Shown here piece after piece: positions 36,001-45,915 of a stretch of 64,000 nt of DNA. Made by a program: the position numbers and the translations under genes. This stretch comes from Microbispora rosea subsp. aerata. Its GTDB lineage: Bacteria; Actinomycetota; Actinomycetes; Streptosporangiales; Streptosporangiaceae. How positions within the stretch are numbered: the first letter of the stretch is position 1; each line of letters starts with the position of its first letter. Where the stretch lies: positions 62,001-126,000 of the forward strand of contig NZ_BMPY01000001.1 of assembly GCF_014647835.1 (NCBI RefSeq), written 5' to 3'. Below the pieces are notes generated by a model. The model ran no database searches, was not told the origin of the DNA, and was given only the letters and a program-made list of their open reading frames with translations.

Positions 36001-36246
36001 CAGCAGCAGCGCGCCGGCCAGTTCGTCGAGCAGCTCGCCGACCTCCCAGAAGGCCAGCTCCTCGAAGTCGTCGGGGCGCTGGACGCGCACCTGCTCGGTG
36101 CGGGCGCGGCGCAGCTCCTTGACGAGGCCGGGCATCCGCGGGCTCAGCTCGGCACGCTCCTCCTCGGTGAGCGTGACCAGCCGGTCGGCCAGGCGGGTGA
36201 CCTGGTTGCCGGTGACCAGGTCGCAGATCTCCGTCCAGAGAGTCAT
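33013..36246 (-). CDS. DUF6493-like large protein paired with a SWIM protein
   Basis: This 1077-aa protein has no catalytic motif I recognise. It is alpha-helical, HEAT/ARM-like for most of its length, with an acidic, tryptophan-containing run in the middle (EDEETWDDEEFWDDEETWDD). I identify it tentatively as DUF6493, a family known from Streptomyces next to SWIM zinc-finger proteins. The ATG at 36246 overlaps the stop of the SWIM gene, so both are one operon. In other genomes MoxR-type ATPase and VWA genes are sometimes nearby; none lies in this window. Role unknown. Confidence 0.6.
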   Translation of the reverse strand: MTLWTEICDLVTGNQVTRLADRLVTLTEEERAELSPRMPGLVKELRRARTEQVRVQRPDDFEELAFWEVGELLDELAGALLLTGVGVITGPAAAVAWMTSRDVNRRWAGDPDVAQVCRVAATRPLEWRRDVAVRLARKVRRPGDRIAPLAVALLRESGAEPPDHDPLVAAWLAAPSVADDPLTPVLLPRVFTADGAGRALRDERLEPRPTHWLAVAARELPREQVLDGCVSRFLRGGEAQDLRFFVRLHTLLDPTPAESAPRLRDYLRLLPSAPGPVAELAAGQVRGVTPIDHADLVEAVDALTFRDEAKLAATGLRWLDQAIRATPETAADFVPALTTAYAHKSFDVRNRAVELTLKYAGLFAEHGEAILDGAQYLPADLAAKLAVRFGGEIPVEEPPEQKEFPPLPEPPEPQRFPEPSIFPDSRERWVGQERWLAAFIAGIADDREKLRRMLKPRVEQDQGYWRSGKVRLDPEDWQSALAAELVTPGSVPELPPFGPEKFWDDANYSVGVRVLARGEEPEPEPSPRVIMVSGAYRPGRYLDDDAPLRAFHITWTSDDGPAAAVAHEGDRQVPFSGGRIHLNGPHTDAEQQRHYGAEAEDEETWDDEEFWDDEETWDDRPHPLRTRPGVLYDDSVEAMPHFILERAYERMAELGVDPARIAAMRAGEQVPPPDPGEPLVQVTVVFVPPRLRSFMRKELPEQEEWRRRNQLPHSNHVSPPHDFLLHRYAELAEALRNGTLPPVLLATPTWMSGHLDPDVLVDRLETCAAAGVEPLQADLAQALLRLPRGRHQAAAERAAKVDSEAARSAARWLAGDGMADPECGHVWRHMVNASMVDFGDDEPEHFTEVRLQPVLRVTAPTGHRLIDEVLLRQPFDWAVDDSGGTLGAWPAMLPSHREIVAVNYLPFLMRGYWGVSVTAAEITGLEITQGPLGESTAVILAFLLAGRVPGIIPLVLRMAARGDLPAEAIGRQLALVLRRTWRETRPAIAALAELADAGGHHEVWRIMRALLPGMLPREGQRATTTHAGLVAFAADVARWTGARGEIPVIAEFARSRRKTRFVHECKRLHAQLTEAAS

Positions 36247-37571
36247 CGGGCGGCCTCCACGGCGGCGCGGGCGACGATCCGGGCGGCCAGCACGTGTTTG
36301 CACGGCCCGCGGGAGCCTCGATGGTCCCACCACCACTCGCAGGTGCAGGAGCCGTCGGCCAGCGAGACCCGGCGCGCGCCGCCGGAGGTGTGGACGGTCG
36401 CCGACTCGCCTTCGAGACGTACGGCGCCGGCGTCGGCGAGCTTGCGCGCCTTGGCCAGCCGCGGGTTCAGCAGGAGCACGTTGTCCTTGTCGTAGGGCAG
36501 CTCGCGGTGGAAGTAGGCGGCTTCCGACAGGTCGTAGCCGACCCGGCCCGCGACGCCGAGCTGTGTCAGTGCGGCCCGCACCCGGTTTTCGGAGATGCCC
36601 GCGCGGCGGGCCAGCAGGCCGATCTCGACCTCGGGTTCGAAGTTGAGCAGCATTCCCACGACGTCGGCGTCGTCCTCGGCCTCGCCTGTGGCCAGGTCGT
36701 CGAGCACCGCGCCCTCGCCGGAGAAGCCGCGCCAGCGCTCGGGCGAGAGGGTGAGCGTGTAACGCATGCCCGGCAGCTCCAGCTCCCAGGCGCTGGAGGC
36801 GGCGTCGGCCGGGCCGTACACCCGGAGGGACTTGGCGAAGCGCAGCAGCGGCAGGAGGGTGCCGAGCCGGTTGGGACCGGCGAGCTGGACCGAGCCCGGA
36901 ATGCGCCGGTCGGAGACCTTCAGTTCACGCCCCGCCTGCGCCACCCACACCGTGCCCTTCTTGGGCAGCCCGCGCAGGAACCGCACCGCCGCCATGCCGG
37001 CCAGCTCACCGCGCTGGTCCATGCCCGAGGCGATGACCTGCACCTCGGCGAATCCGCGTAACCAGCGCTCGGGCAGCGGCACCTTCTTCTCCACGACCAG
37101 GCCGTCCATCGTGGTCACGGCCAGTTCGTCGAGGCCCACCCCCAAGTGCAGCGGATCACGCGCGCCGATGCGCGCCAGCGCCTCCCGGAGCGGCGCGTTC
37201 ACGTCGACGTTGGTGGTGCCCCGGTCGAACACCTCGCCGTCGAGCGCGCCGCTCAGCAGATCGAGCCGGGCGTAGACGCCGCCGCAGGCCGAGAACGATT
37301 CGAACCGCAAACGGGCTCCGTCGCACGTCACCACCGGGTCTCGCACCCAGCCGGGCCGTGCCTGCGGCTGGTGATAGCGGGCCAGCGCCACGTCGGCGAC
37401 GCCGAGCAGGCCCGCCGCGGCGGGCGCCGCCTGGGTGACCACGCCGCTGAAGAACCGGGGGGCCACGGCCGGGCCGGATAAGGCCCGGCCGCCTGAGGTC
37501 GCCAATCCGAGACGACCGTCGACAAGGGAGGAAGGCGCGGCGTATGTGTACGCCTGCGTCGCTGCAGTCAT
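36243..37571 (-). CDS. SWIM zinc-finger protein
   Basis: This 442-aa protein ends in a SWIM domain, CTCEWWWDHRGSRGPCKHVLAA (CxC...CxH), which binds zinc and usually contacts DNA or protein partners. The rest contains repeated beta-strand segments rich in LxxLL-like patterns and no enzyme motif. It is the first gene of the two-gene operon with the large DUF6493-like protein, whose start overlaps its stop. A joint function is likely, but what it is remains unknown. Confidence 0.75.
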   Translation of the reverse strand: MTAATQAYTYAAPSSLVDGRLGLATSGGRALSGPAVAPRFFSGVVTQAAPAAAGLLGVADVALARYHQPQARPGWVRDPVVTCDGARLRFESFSACGGVYARLDLLSGALDGEVFDRGTTNVDVNAPLREALARIGARDPLHLGVGLDELAVTTMDGLVVEKKVPLPERWLRGFAEVQVIASGMDQRGELAGMAAVRFLRGLPKKGTVWVAQAGRELKVSDRRIPGSVQLAGPNRLGTLLPLLRFAKSLRVYGPADAASSAWELELPGMRYTLTLSPERWRGFSGEGAVLDDLATGEAEDDADVVGMLLNFEPEVEIGLLARRAGISENRVRAALTQLGVAGRVGYDLSEAAYFHRELPYDKDNVLLLNPRLAKARKLADAGAVRLEGESATVHTSGGARRVSLADGSCTCEWWWDHRGSRGPCKHVLAARIVARAAVEAAR

Positions 37572-37816
37572 GGCCCGGACATTAGACCGCCCCACTGACA
37601 TTCGGGCTCGCTCGCGGATCCGCCGGGGCGTCGTGAGCGGTACGGCCTCCGTGACCAGTACGGCTTCCAGAACGGCCGGCGGCTCTCGCGCCTTTCCGGG
37701 GGGGCCGGGTTCGATCGGGGTGGGGTCCGGGCGGGTTATCGGGTCCTCTCGGCGTCAGCGGGTGAGGACCCGCCCGCGGCGCGGAACATTCCGCCGCGCC
37801 GCGGGCCACTGCTGGG

Positions 37817-39605
<1,789 letters not shown>

Positions 39606-40550
39606 TCAGCGGCCTCTTCCGGCCGGAACCGAAAGGCCGTCCTCCGAAGCGCGGAAGTGGGTGATCCAGGACGCGGCGTCCGGCCAGTACGGCGTCACGA
39701 CCTGGACGAGCCGCGCCTGGGCGAGCGAGCCGAGGGCGGTGTGGATCTCCAGCATGAGCTCCCTGGCGGCCCGGCGGGGCCACGGCGCCGGCAGGAGGTG
39801 GTCGGGAAGGTCCGGGTCGATGTCGGGGAACCTCCGCCAGGAGTCCATGACGGAGGTCCGGGCCACCAGCGCCCGGCGCGCGTCGATCTCGCCGTTGCGG
39901 ACGGCCGCCCGCAGGTCGGCGTACCGCTCGATGAACGCCTCGTACGCCGAAGCGAGGCCGGCCAGGTCGTAGGCGGCGGCCGGACCGTGGGGGCCGACCT
40001 CCTCGTCGAACCGGGTGTGCATGACCGACCACCGGCTCCCCTCGACGTCGTCGAGGATGCCGTGCAGCGCCCGGGCCACCGGAGCGGAGTCCGATCCGGG
40101 CCGGATCCACACGCTGTCGTACAACCGGGCGAAACCCAGAGAGCCGAGGGCCTTGCGCACCTCGTGCCGTGCGGCCCGGCTGGCCTGGGGGATCGAGAAG
40201 GACACGGTCACCCAGTCGCCCGTCCACCGCGGCGGGCGCGCCCCGAAGCTCAGGAAATGGTCCATCCGCGAACGATGCCGCGCGATCGCCTGAGGCGTGA
40301 GGTGATACACGGGTGGCCGCCCAGATCCCCGTACGGCGATCAGGCCCCGCTTGGTCAGCCGGGACAGCGCGGCCCGCGCGCTGGGCTCGCTGATGCCGAA
40401 CTCCTTGAGCATCGCGACCACCGCCATCGACGGGAGGTTCGCCTCCGCGGAGTCGAGATACTCACCCAGCAAGGTCGCCAGCAGGTGCTGCGGGTTGGGA
40501 CCGGCCTGCGCCCGTGGGACTCCGGCGTCGTCTGGGGGGACATGGGCACT
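39606..40550 (-). CDS. PaaX-family transcriptional regulator
   Basis: This protein of about 314 aa has the PaaX layout. The N-terminal winged helix PQHLLATLLGEYLDSAEANL then SARAALSRLTKRGLIAVRGSGRP is followed by the PaaX central domain (WVTVSFSIPQASRAARHEVRKALGSLGFARLYDSVWIRP) and the C-terminal PaaX-C part. PaaX proteins repress phenylacetate catabolism and other acyl-CoA pathways. No paa genes are here. The open frame extends 29 codons further upstream, but that part looks non-coding; GTG 40550 is therefore preferred. Confidence 0.8.
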   Translation of the reverse strand, partial: SAHVPPDDAGVPRAQAGPNPQHLLATLLGEYLDSAEANLPSMAVVAMLKEFGISEPSARAALSRLTKRGLIAVRGSGRPPVYHLTPQAIARHRSRMDHFLSFGARPPRWTGDWVTVSFSIPQASRAARHEVRKALGSLGFARLYDSVWIRPGSDSAPVARALHGILDDVEGSRWSVMHTRFDEEVGPHGPAAAYDLAGLASAYEAFIERYADLRAAVRNGEIDARRALVARTSVMDSWRRFPDIDPDLPDHLLPAPWPRRAARELMLEIHTALGSLAQARLVQVVTPYWPDAASWITHFRASEDGLSVPAGRGR

Positions 40551-40808
40551 CACGTCATCAGCTTGCCCCACGCCGTCATCCCCGCCGAACGACTCCAGCT
40601 CCACGACGGCGTCCACGCCGAACGGCTCCGGTCCCACACGGGCTCCTCAAGCGTGCCGCCGCCGCCCGCTCATCCGATCGGCCCCGGCGCGGCAACCGGG
40701 CCGCCACACCGGCTCGTACGCGCATGTCTACGGTGACCGGGAAGCCGCATAGTGACGAGCGGGCCGCCGCCGGGGCGGTGCGCGGGCGGCCGACCGCCCC
40801 GGCGCGTC

Positions 40809-41516
40809 TCACACCCTCGCGGCCTGACGGCGGGCCGCGGGCATGGTGACCAGGCCGGCGGAGAAGGCGTCGATGACGAGCTCCACCCTGTCGCGGGCGT
40901 CGAGCTTGGACCGGATCCGGCTGACGTGGGTTTTCGCGGTCAGTTCGCTGATGTGCAGCTTCGCGCCGATCTCCGCGTTGGTGAGACCGAGACCCACGAG
41001 CGTGAGCACCTCGCGCTCCCGCTCGCTGAGCCCGGCGACGCCGAGCCGGCGGTCGAGCGCGTCGTCCAGATATTCGCTGCGGCTGGTCAGTTCCTCCACG
41101 AGGTGGCGCGTGTGCCCCGGGCTGAGCACGGCGCCCCCGGCGGCGACACTCCTGATCGCCTCAAGCAGCTCCCGGCAGGGCCGGTCCTTGTGCAGGAATC
41201 CCTTCGCACCGGCGTGCAGGGCCCGCCACAGGTGCTGGTCGCCGGCGGCCGAGGTGAAGACGAGCACGGCGACGTCGCCGTGGCGCGGGTCCTCCGTCAG
41301 CCGCCGGACGGCCTCGATGCCTTTATCTATTTGCGTGTCCGCGTCCAGGAGCACGACATCCGGTCGTACGGCGAGGGCGGCGGCGTTTCCCGCGTCGCCG
41401 ATCGACGACTCGCCGATCACTTCCATATCGGGCTCCGCCTCCAGCATGAGCCTGAGGGCGGACCGCATCGAAGCGTGCTCTCCGATGAGCAGGATCTTTA
41501 TCACGTGCGGGGTCAC
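40809..41516 (-). CDS. LuxR-type response regulator without a partner kinase
   Basis: This 235-aa protein has a receiver domain (VIKILLIGEH, phospho-acceptor Asp in VVLLDAD near residue 53, Thr in VLVFTSA, Lys in GFLHKD) and a LuxR helix-turn-helix (LSEREREVLTLVGLGLTNAEIGAKLH then THVSRIRSKL). The acidic pair at the start of a normal receiver (DD) is replaced by GE, so phosphorylation may be weak or absent. GTG 41516 is chosen because it lies next to the stop of the SdpB gene; a longer GTG start at 41528 is possible. It is the last gene of the sdpCAB-like operon, and no histidine kinase is adjacent. Confidence 0.75.
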   Translation of the reverse strand: MTPHVIKILLIGEHASMRSALRLMLEAEPDMEVIGESSIGDAGNAAALAVRPDVVLLDADTQIDKGIEAVRRLTEDPRHGDVAVLVFTSAAGDQHLWRALHAGAKGFLHKDRPCRELLEAIRSVAAGGAVLSPGHTRHLVEELTSRSEYLDDALDRRLGVAGLSEREREVLTLVGLGLTNAEIGAKLHISELTAKTHVSRIRSKLDARDRVELVIDAFSAGLVTMPAARRQAARV

Positions 41517-41517
41517 C

Positions 41518-42462
41518 TCATGAAACACGCGCGGCCTTCGTGCCCACTGCGCCCAGGAATCCGCGCGGAAGCCAGACGGCCGGCCGGTACGGCGAAGCGA
41601 ACGGGCGCTCGACAGGCCGCAGATGAAGAACTAGACAAGCGATCATGGTCGTGGCGAAGCTGGTCAGCCCCATGAGCACGGCGATGCCGAGGTGCAGGGC
41701 CACGCCGCCGGCCAGGAAGTACGGCCACGCCCGACGCCCGACGACGAGGCCCAGGGCGATGGCGAACTCGATGACCAGCGGCCCCCAGGTGAGCGCGGTC
41801 ACCCCCAGCGGATCGCGCAGGACCGGGTCCAGGACGGCGGACATCCAGGAGGGGGCGCCGAACTGCGGGTCCGACAGCCAGTAGTAGAGCGCGGTGCCGT
41901 CGGCCCACTCCTCGCGGCCGAGTTTCGACACCGACGCCTGGAAGTACAGCCCGGCCACCTGCAGCCGGATGACGAGCACGGCCGACCAGGCGACGAGCGA
42001 CGCCACGAGCGACCGGGAGCCGCCGGACGGCGCGGGCGCCTGCCAGTGCCAGCGCCGCGGGTCGTTCAGCGCCACCGGCAGCAGGAGCAGGGTGACCACC
42101 GAGGCGATCTGGTCTCCGCCGTCGGGCACGACGGTCGAGACCTGGAGGCTGAAGGTGAGCCACCAGTGGGGCAGCGCGGTGAGCCGGGGCCGCCACCCGG
42201 AGGCGACGACCACGAGCACGGCCACCGCCGCCGCCCGTGCGAACCCCAGGTGGTCCTCGGGCACCAGGCAGAACAGTCCCAGGGAGCCCACTCCCCGGCA
42301 CGGCCGGCCGTACGGGTCGAACAGCACGTCCAGCGGGCTCGCCGTCAGCGTGCCGATGGTCGCGAGCGCGAGCAGCGTGCGCGCCAGGCCGTACACGTTC
42401 GTCCAGGGCGAGAGCTCGGCCCTGCGGCGCGCCGCGGCGCCGATCCGGCTGAGGGTCAGCAC
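41518..42462 (-). CDS. SdpB-family HTTM membrane protein
   Basis: This 314-aa protein has six or more membrane helices and the HTTM-like layout (WWLTFSLQVSTVVPDGGDQIASVV, later LYFQASVSKLGREEWADGTALYYWLSDPQFG). B. subtilis SdpB (about 323 aa), related to vitamin K-dependent carboxylase HTTM proteins, is needed to turn pro-SdpC into mature toxin. The gene overlaps the SdpA-like gene upstream by seven bases. Function here is inferred from family and order. It should act on the SdpC-like precursor during export. Confidence 0.82.
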   Translation of the reverse strand: MLTLSRIGAAARRRAELSPWTNVYGLARTLLALATIGTLTASPLDVLFDPYGRPCRGVGSLGLFCLVPEDHLGFARAAAVAVLVVVASGWRPRLTALPHWWLTFSLQVSTVVPDGGDQIASVVTLLLLPVALNDPRRWHWQAPAPSGGSRSLVASLVAWSAVLVIRLQVAGLYFQASVSKLGREEWADGTALYYWLSDPQFGAPSWMSAVLDPVLRDPLGVTALTWGPLVIEFAIALGLVVGRRAWPYFLAGGVALHLGIAVLMGLTSFATTMIACLVLHLRPVERPFASPYRPAVWLPRGFLGAVGTKAARVS

Positions 42463-43004
42463 GTCACGTTCACCACCGTCACGGTCGTGGGCATGGTCTT
42501 CTGCGTCGAGCCCGCCCAGGCCCAGGGCAGCGGCGCGCGCCGGCTCAGCCCGACGGTCCCGCAGAACGTGGGCCGCGTCACCGGGCTCGCGACCGTCACC
42601 GCGTCCGCCCGGCTCAGGCAGCCGGGCACCGGGCCGTCGCAGGGCCGCCAGCGGTCACGGGGCACCGACCCGGCCAGCAGGTCCACCTCCCTGAACCACG
42701 TGCGGGACGTGCGGTCCAGGCCCGCGGCGGCGCGCCCCTCCGGCGGGGAGGGGACGAACGCCGCCCGGGCGCCGCCGGGCGCCGTCCAGACCTCCAGCCG
42801 CGGCTCGCGGGCCGAGCGGGTGAAGAAGGCCCAGCCCTGCGGCGCCACCTGCCGGATGTCGGCGCGCAGCTCCCGGTCTCCGGGCAGCCGGAGGGCGTGC
42901 GCGGGGAGCTGCGCGTTCACCACGTACGCGATGACGAGGGCCCAGACGGCCCCGACGCACAGGGCCGCCAGCCCCAGCCTGGTGTCCGGCTTGTTCCGGG
43001 TCAC
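42456..43004 (-). CDS. SdpA-family protein
   Basis: This 182-aa protein has one N-terminal membrane helix (LGLAALCVGAVWALVIAYVV, residues 10-29) and an extracytoplasmic domain with four cysteines, two in CDGPVPGC. The PQGWAFFTRSAREP segment near residue 55 is typical of SdpA. In B. subtilis, SdpA is a soluble or peripheral partner of SdpB in toxin maturation. It overlaps the SdpC gene by four bases and the SdpB gene by seven, forming one operon. Confidence 0.8.
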   Translation of the reverse strand: MTRNKPDTRLGLAALCVGAVWALVIAYVVNAQLPAHALRLPGDRELRADIRQVAPQGWAFFTRSAREPRLEVWTAPGGARAAFVPSPPEGRAAAGLDRTSRTWFREVDLLAGSVPRDRWRPCDGPVPGCLSRADAVTVASPVTRPTFCGTVGLSRRAPLPWAWAGSTQKTMPTTVTVVNVTC

Positions 43005-43513
43005 GAGCGGAGTTCCTCGGCGATGCGGTCGACGAGCTGTTCCTCGGCGAGCTGCCCCTCGTCCTTGGGAGGCGCCCAGAAGGTGCCGGTGTCGAGGAAG
43101 GTGCCCGAGTTGGTGATGATGATGCTGCCCGCCGCCCGGCTGGCGGCGGTGGCGCCGATGCTCGCGGCCGCGGTGGAGAGGTGCCGCTTGCCGTCCTCGA
43201 GCGCTTCGCTGATGCGCAGCCGGTCGCCGCTGGTCATCGCCTCCTGGAAGGAGGGGAGGAAGTCGGGAGACGTGGCGCGGATGGAGTCGAGGACCTGTTC
43301 GCCGACGGCGCGGCTCTCGGGAGTCGCCCAGGTCGTGCCGTGCAGGGACCTGGCGATTTCGCCTTCGCCGAAGTACACGCCCCGGAAGAGGCTCTCGCCG
43401 TCGTGAGTGGTGGCCGGTGCGGCGGCGGGGCCGGTTGCCGCGTGGGCGGCGGCCGCCCCCAGCGTAAGGATCAGGCTTGCCGCGAAAGCAACAGATCGGA
43501 CACGTGCGTCCAT
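43001..43513 (-). CDS. SdpC-family antimicrobial peptide precursor
   Basis: This 170-aa protein begins with a signal peptide (FAASLILTLGAAAAHAATG) and has GESLFRGVYFGEGEIARSL near residue 40, the SdpC family signature (GEDYFRGLLFGQGEVGKLI in B. subtilis). In B. subtilis, SdpC is processed to a 42-aa toxin with a disulphide made from two cysteines. The present protein contains no cysteine at all, and the usual hydrophobic toxin segment is replaced by TAAASIGATAASRAAGSIII. It may therefore make a different toxin. It is the first gene of the operon, divergent from a GntR gene. Confidence 0.75.
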   Translation of the reverse strand: MDARVRSVAFAASLILTLGAAAAHAATGPAAAPATTHDGESLFRGVYFGEGEIARSLHGTTWATPESRAVGEQVLDSIRATSPDFLPSFQEAMTSGDRLRISEALEDGKRHLSTAAASIGATAASRAAGSIIITNSGTFLDTGTFWAPPKDEGQLAEEQLVDRIAEELRS

Positions 43514-43535
43514 GTCTTCATCACCTCGGGCAAAG

Positions 43536-43564
43536 TTATAGAACTTCTAGTAATTCTAGTCAAC
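43536..43564. promoter_or_regulatory. Operator-like repeat region between sdpC-like and GntR genes
   Basis: The intergenic stretch contains TATAGAACTTCTAGTAATTC, with AGAA-c-TTCT and CTAG-N5-CTAG symmetries. Being A+T-rich and flanked by divergent starts, it probably holds both promoters and the operator of the adjacent YtrA-like GntR regulator. Confidence 0.45.
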
Positions 43565-43650
43565 CGTGTACTCTGATACCCGACCACGAAGGGAGACCCG
43601 AGCCAAACGCCCCACATGCGCACCTCGGACGGACTACAACCGGCATTGAC

Positions 43651-44004
43651 ATGCATCTCGAAATCGACCCATCCTCACCCGACCCGCTGTTCGACCAGAT
43701 CGCCTCGGCGCTGCGCGGGGCGCTCAAGAGCGGCGAGCTGAAGCCCGGCGACCATCTGCCGCCGGCCAAGGCCGTCGCCTCTGCGCTGCGGGTCAACCTC
43801 CACACCGTGCTGCGCGCGTACGCGATCCTCCGGGACGAAGGCCTCATCGAGGTACGACGCGGACGCGGAAGCGTCGTGGTCGACAGCGACCACGCGACCT
43901 TCCGCCGCCGTCTCGACGAGGCGATCGGCCAGGTGGTGACCGAGGCGCGCCGACTCGGGCTCGGCCCGGACGAGGCGGCCGACATGGTCCGGCGCGCGTT
44001 CTGA
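43651..44004 (+). CDS. YtrA-type GntR regulator
   Basis: This 117-aa protein is a short GntR repressor of the YtrA group: PLFDQIASALRGALKSGELKPGD then VNLHTVLRAYAILRDEGLIEVRRGRGSVV. It lacks a separate ligand domain. Members usually control neighbouring ABC exporters. It lies between the divergent sdpC operon and the ABC gene pair downstream, so it may control either. ATG 43651 is chosen because the longer reading passes through the operator region. Confidence 0.83.
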   Translation: MHLEIDPSSPDPLFDQIASALRGALKSGELKPGDHLPPAKAVASALRVNLHTVLRAYAILRDEGLIEVRRGRGSVVVDSDHATFRRRLDEAIGQVVTEARRLGLGPDEAADMVRRAF

Positions 44005-44139
44005 CCCTCTCGCCGCCGCCTTGGAGGTCCCGTGCCCGCCGCTTTTGACATTTGTCATCGCGATGATCCGCGAGGCCCATGTCGATCTCATGGCATCGGC
44101 GACTACAGCGGAGACCCCCGGAGAACCGAATCTTGAACC

Positions 44140-45105
44140 ATGACGACGGACGTGACGGAAAGAGCGCTCGCCGTGGACGTGGCGATCTCGGCGACCGAGC
44201 TCAGGCAGAGATACGGCGACTTTGAAGCCGTCAAAGGCGTCTCGCTGGCCGTGCGCAAGGGCGAGCTGTTCGCCCTGCTCGGCACCAACGGCGCCGGGAA
44301 GACCACGACGATGGAGGTCCTGGAGGGCTACCGGCCCGCCACCTCCGGCACCGTGGAAGTGCTGGGCATGGACCCGTACCGCAAGCGCCGCGCGCTCAGC
44401 CCGCGGGTCGGGGTCATGCTGCAGGAGAACGGCTTCCTCCCCGACCTGACGGTCGCCGAGACCGTCGGGCTGTGGCGCGACCTGCACGCCGAGCCCCGAT
44501 CCCTGGACGAGTCGCTGGAGATGGCCGGGCTGGCCGACAAGGCGGGCGTCAGGATCAGGCAGCTGTCCGGCGGCCAGAAGCGCAGGCTCGACCTCGTGCT
44601 GTCGGTGATCGGCCGTCCCGAGGTGCTGTTCCTGGACGAGCCGACGACCGGCATGGACCCCGAGGCGCGCCGGGCCACCTGGGACCTGATCCGCGACCTG
44701 GTGAAGGAGGGCACCACCGTCCTGCTCACCACGCACTATCTGGAGGAGGCCGAGCAGCTCGCGAGCCGGCTCGCCATCATGCACAAGGGCGAGATCCAGG
44801 TCGAGGGCACGCTGGAGGAGGTCATCGCCAGGCACGGCGACCGGATCTCCTTCCGGCTGCCGGCGGAGATCCCGCTGGACGACCTGCCCCGGATCGAGGG
44901 TCACTCCGCCGACATCGCCCTGGCGGGCGGCACGCCCGTCGTCACGTACACCATCACCGGCGGCGACCAGGCCACGCGGGCGCACACCGCGCTCGTCCCG
45001 CTGCTGGCCTGGGCCGGGGAGCGCGGGGTCGCGCTCGAACGGCTCGCCGTCCGGACCGCCTCGCTCGAGGACGTCTTCCACTCCGTGGTGAAGGAGACCG
45101 CATGA
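44140..45105 (+). CDS. ABC exporter ATP-binding protein
   Basis: This 321-aa ATPase has Walker A GTNGAGKTTTMEVLEGY near residue 52, signature LSGGQKRRLDLVLSV, Walker B VLFLDEPTTGMDP and H-loop TTHYLEEAE. It belongs to the DrrA/multidrug group. Its stop overlaps the ATG of the permease gene. It sits downstream of the YtrA-like gene and upstream of the two-component genes, so self-protection or antibiotic export controlled by these is likely. Confidence 0.87.
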   Translation: MTTDVTERALAVDVAISATELRQRYGDFEAVKGVSLAVRKGELFALLGTNGAGKTTTMEVLEGYRPATSGTVEVLGMDPYRKRRALSPRVGVMLQENGFLPDLTVAETVGLWRDLHAEPRSLDESLEMAGLADKAGVRIRQLSGGQKRRLDLVLSVIGRPEVLFLDEPTTGMDPEARRATWDLIRDLVKEGTTVLLTTHYLEEAEQLASRLAIMHKGEIQVEGTLEEVIARHGDRISFRLPAEIPLDDLPRIEGHSADIALAGGTPVVTYTITGGDQATRAHTALVPLLAWAGERGVALERLAVRTASLEDVFHSVVKETA

Positions 45106-45899
45106 CCGACATGGCGCAGGCGGTGCGGCTGGCCCGCGTCGACCTCACCCTCGTCTTCCGCAACCGTACGGCCCTGGTGAACGCCGTCCTGCTGCCGCTG
45201 CTGATCGCCGGGGCGCTGGCCTCGACCGACATCACGGGAGGGACCGCCGGCATCCCGGCCGCGCAGTACCTGATGACCGGGATGATGGCCTTCATCCTGA
45301 TCTTCGCGACGTTCATGAACCTCGCGGGCTTCTACGCCGGCCGCCGCGAGGATCTGGTGCTGAAGCGCCTGCTCGGCGGGCCGGCGTCCAAGGCGGCCAT
45401 CCTCGGCGGCAGCGCGCTCGGCGCGACCGTCGTGTACCTCGGCCAGGTGGTGATCCTCTGCGTGCTCATGGCGGTGGTCATGGACACCGGGGCGCCGGCC
45501 GACGTCCCGCTGCTGCTGCTCGGCGCGCTGCTCGGCGCGGCCTTCTTCTCCCTGCTCGCCATGGCCGTCTCCGGCCTGTCCTCCACCGGGGAGATGGCGC
45601 AGATCGCGACGCTGCCGGTCGTGCTGCTGCTGGTCGGCGGATCTCCGGTGATGCTGCCGCAGGAGATCCTGCCGGAGACGCTGCGCACCCCGATCGAGTT
45701 CCTGCCGATGACGCCCATCGTGGAGATCATGCGCACCGCCTACCTCGGGCTCGACTACATCGGCACCAGTCACGAGCCGCTGGGTCTGCTGGAGCGCTGG
45801 AGCGCCGCGCTGCCCTCCCTGGGCCTGCTCGTCGCGTGGATCGCGGTCGCCGCCCTGCTGGCCCGGACGTTCTTCCGCTGGGACCCGCGGCGGGGCTGA
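45102..45899 (+). CDS. ABC-2 type permease
   Basis: This 265-aa permease has six hydrophobic segments and an ABC-2 signature region in the centre (GTPASKAAILGGSALGATVVYLGQ-like). It is a companion of the ATPase it overlaps (ATGA at 45102). A 16-base gap leads to the histidine kinase, so transporter and kinase are probably co-transcribed. Confidence 0.84.
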   Translation: MTDMAQAVRLARVDLTLVFRNRTALVNAVLLPLLIAGALASTDITGGTAGIPAAQYLMTGMMAFILIFATFMNLAGFYAGRREDLVLKRLLGGPASKAAILGGSALGATVVYLGQVVILCVLMAVVMDTGAPADVPLLLLGALLGAAFFSLLAMAVSGLSSTGEMAQIATLPVVLLLVGGSPVMLPQEILPETLRTPIEFLPMTPIVEIMRTAYLGLDYIGTSHEPLGLLERWSAALPSLGLLVAWIAVAALLARTFFRWDPRRG

Positions 45900-45915
45900 C
45901 AGTAAAGTTGAGGTC

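Noticed and set aside
33013..36240. Classing the 1077-aa protein as a MoxR/AAA ATPase
   Set aside because: No Walker A or B motif was found anywhere in the sequence.
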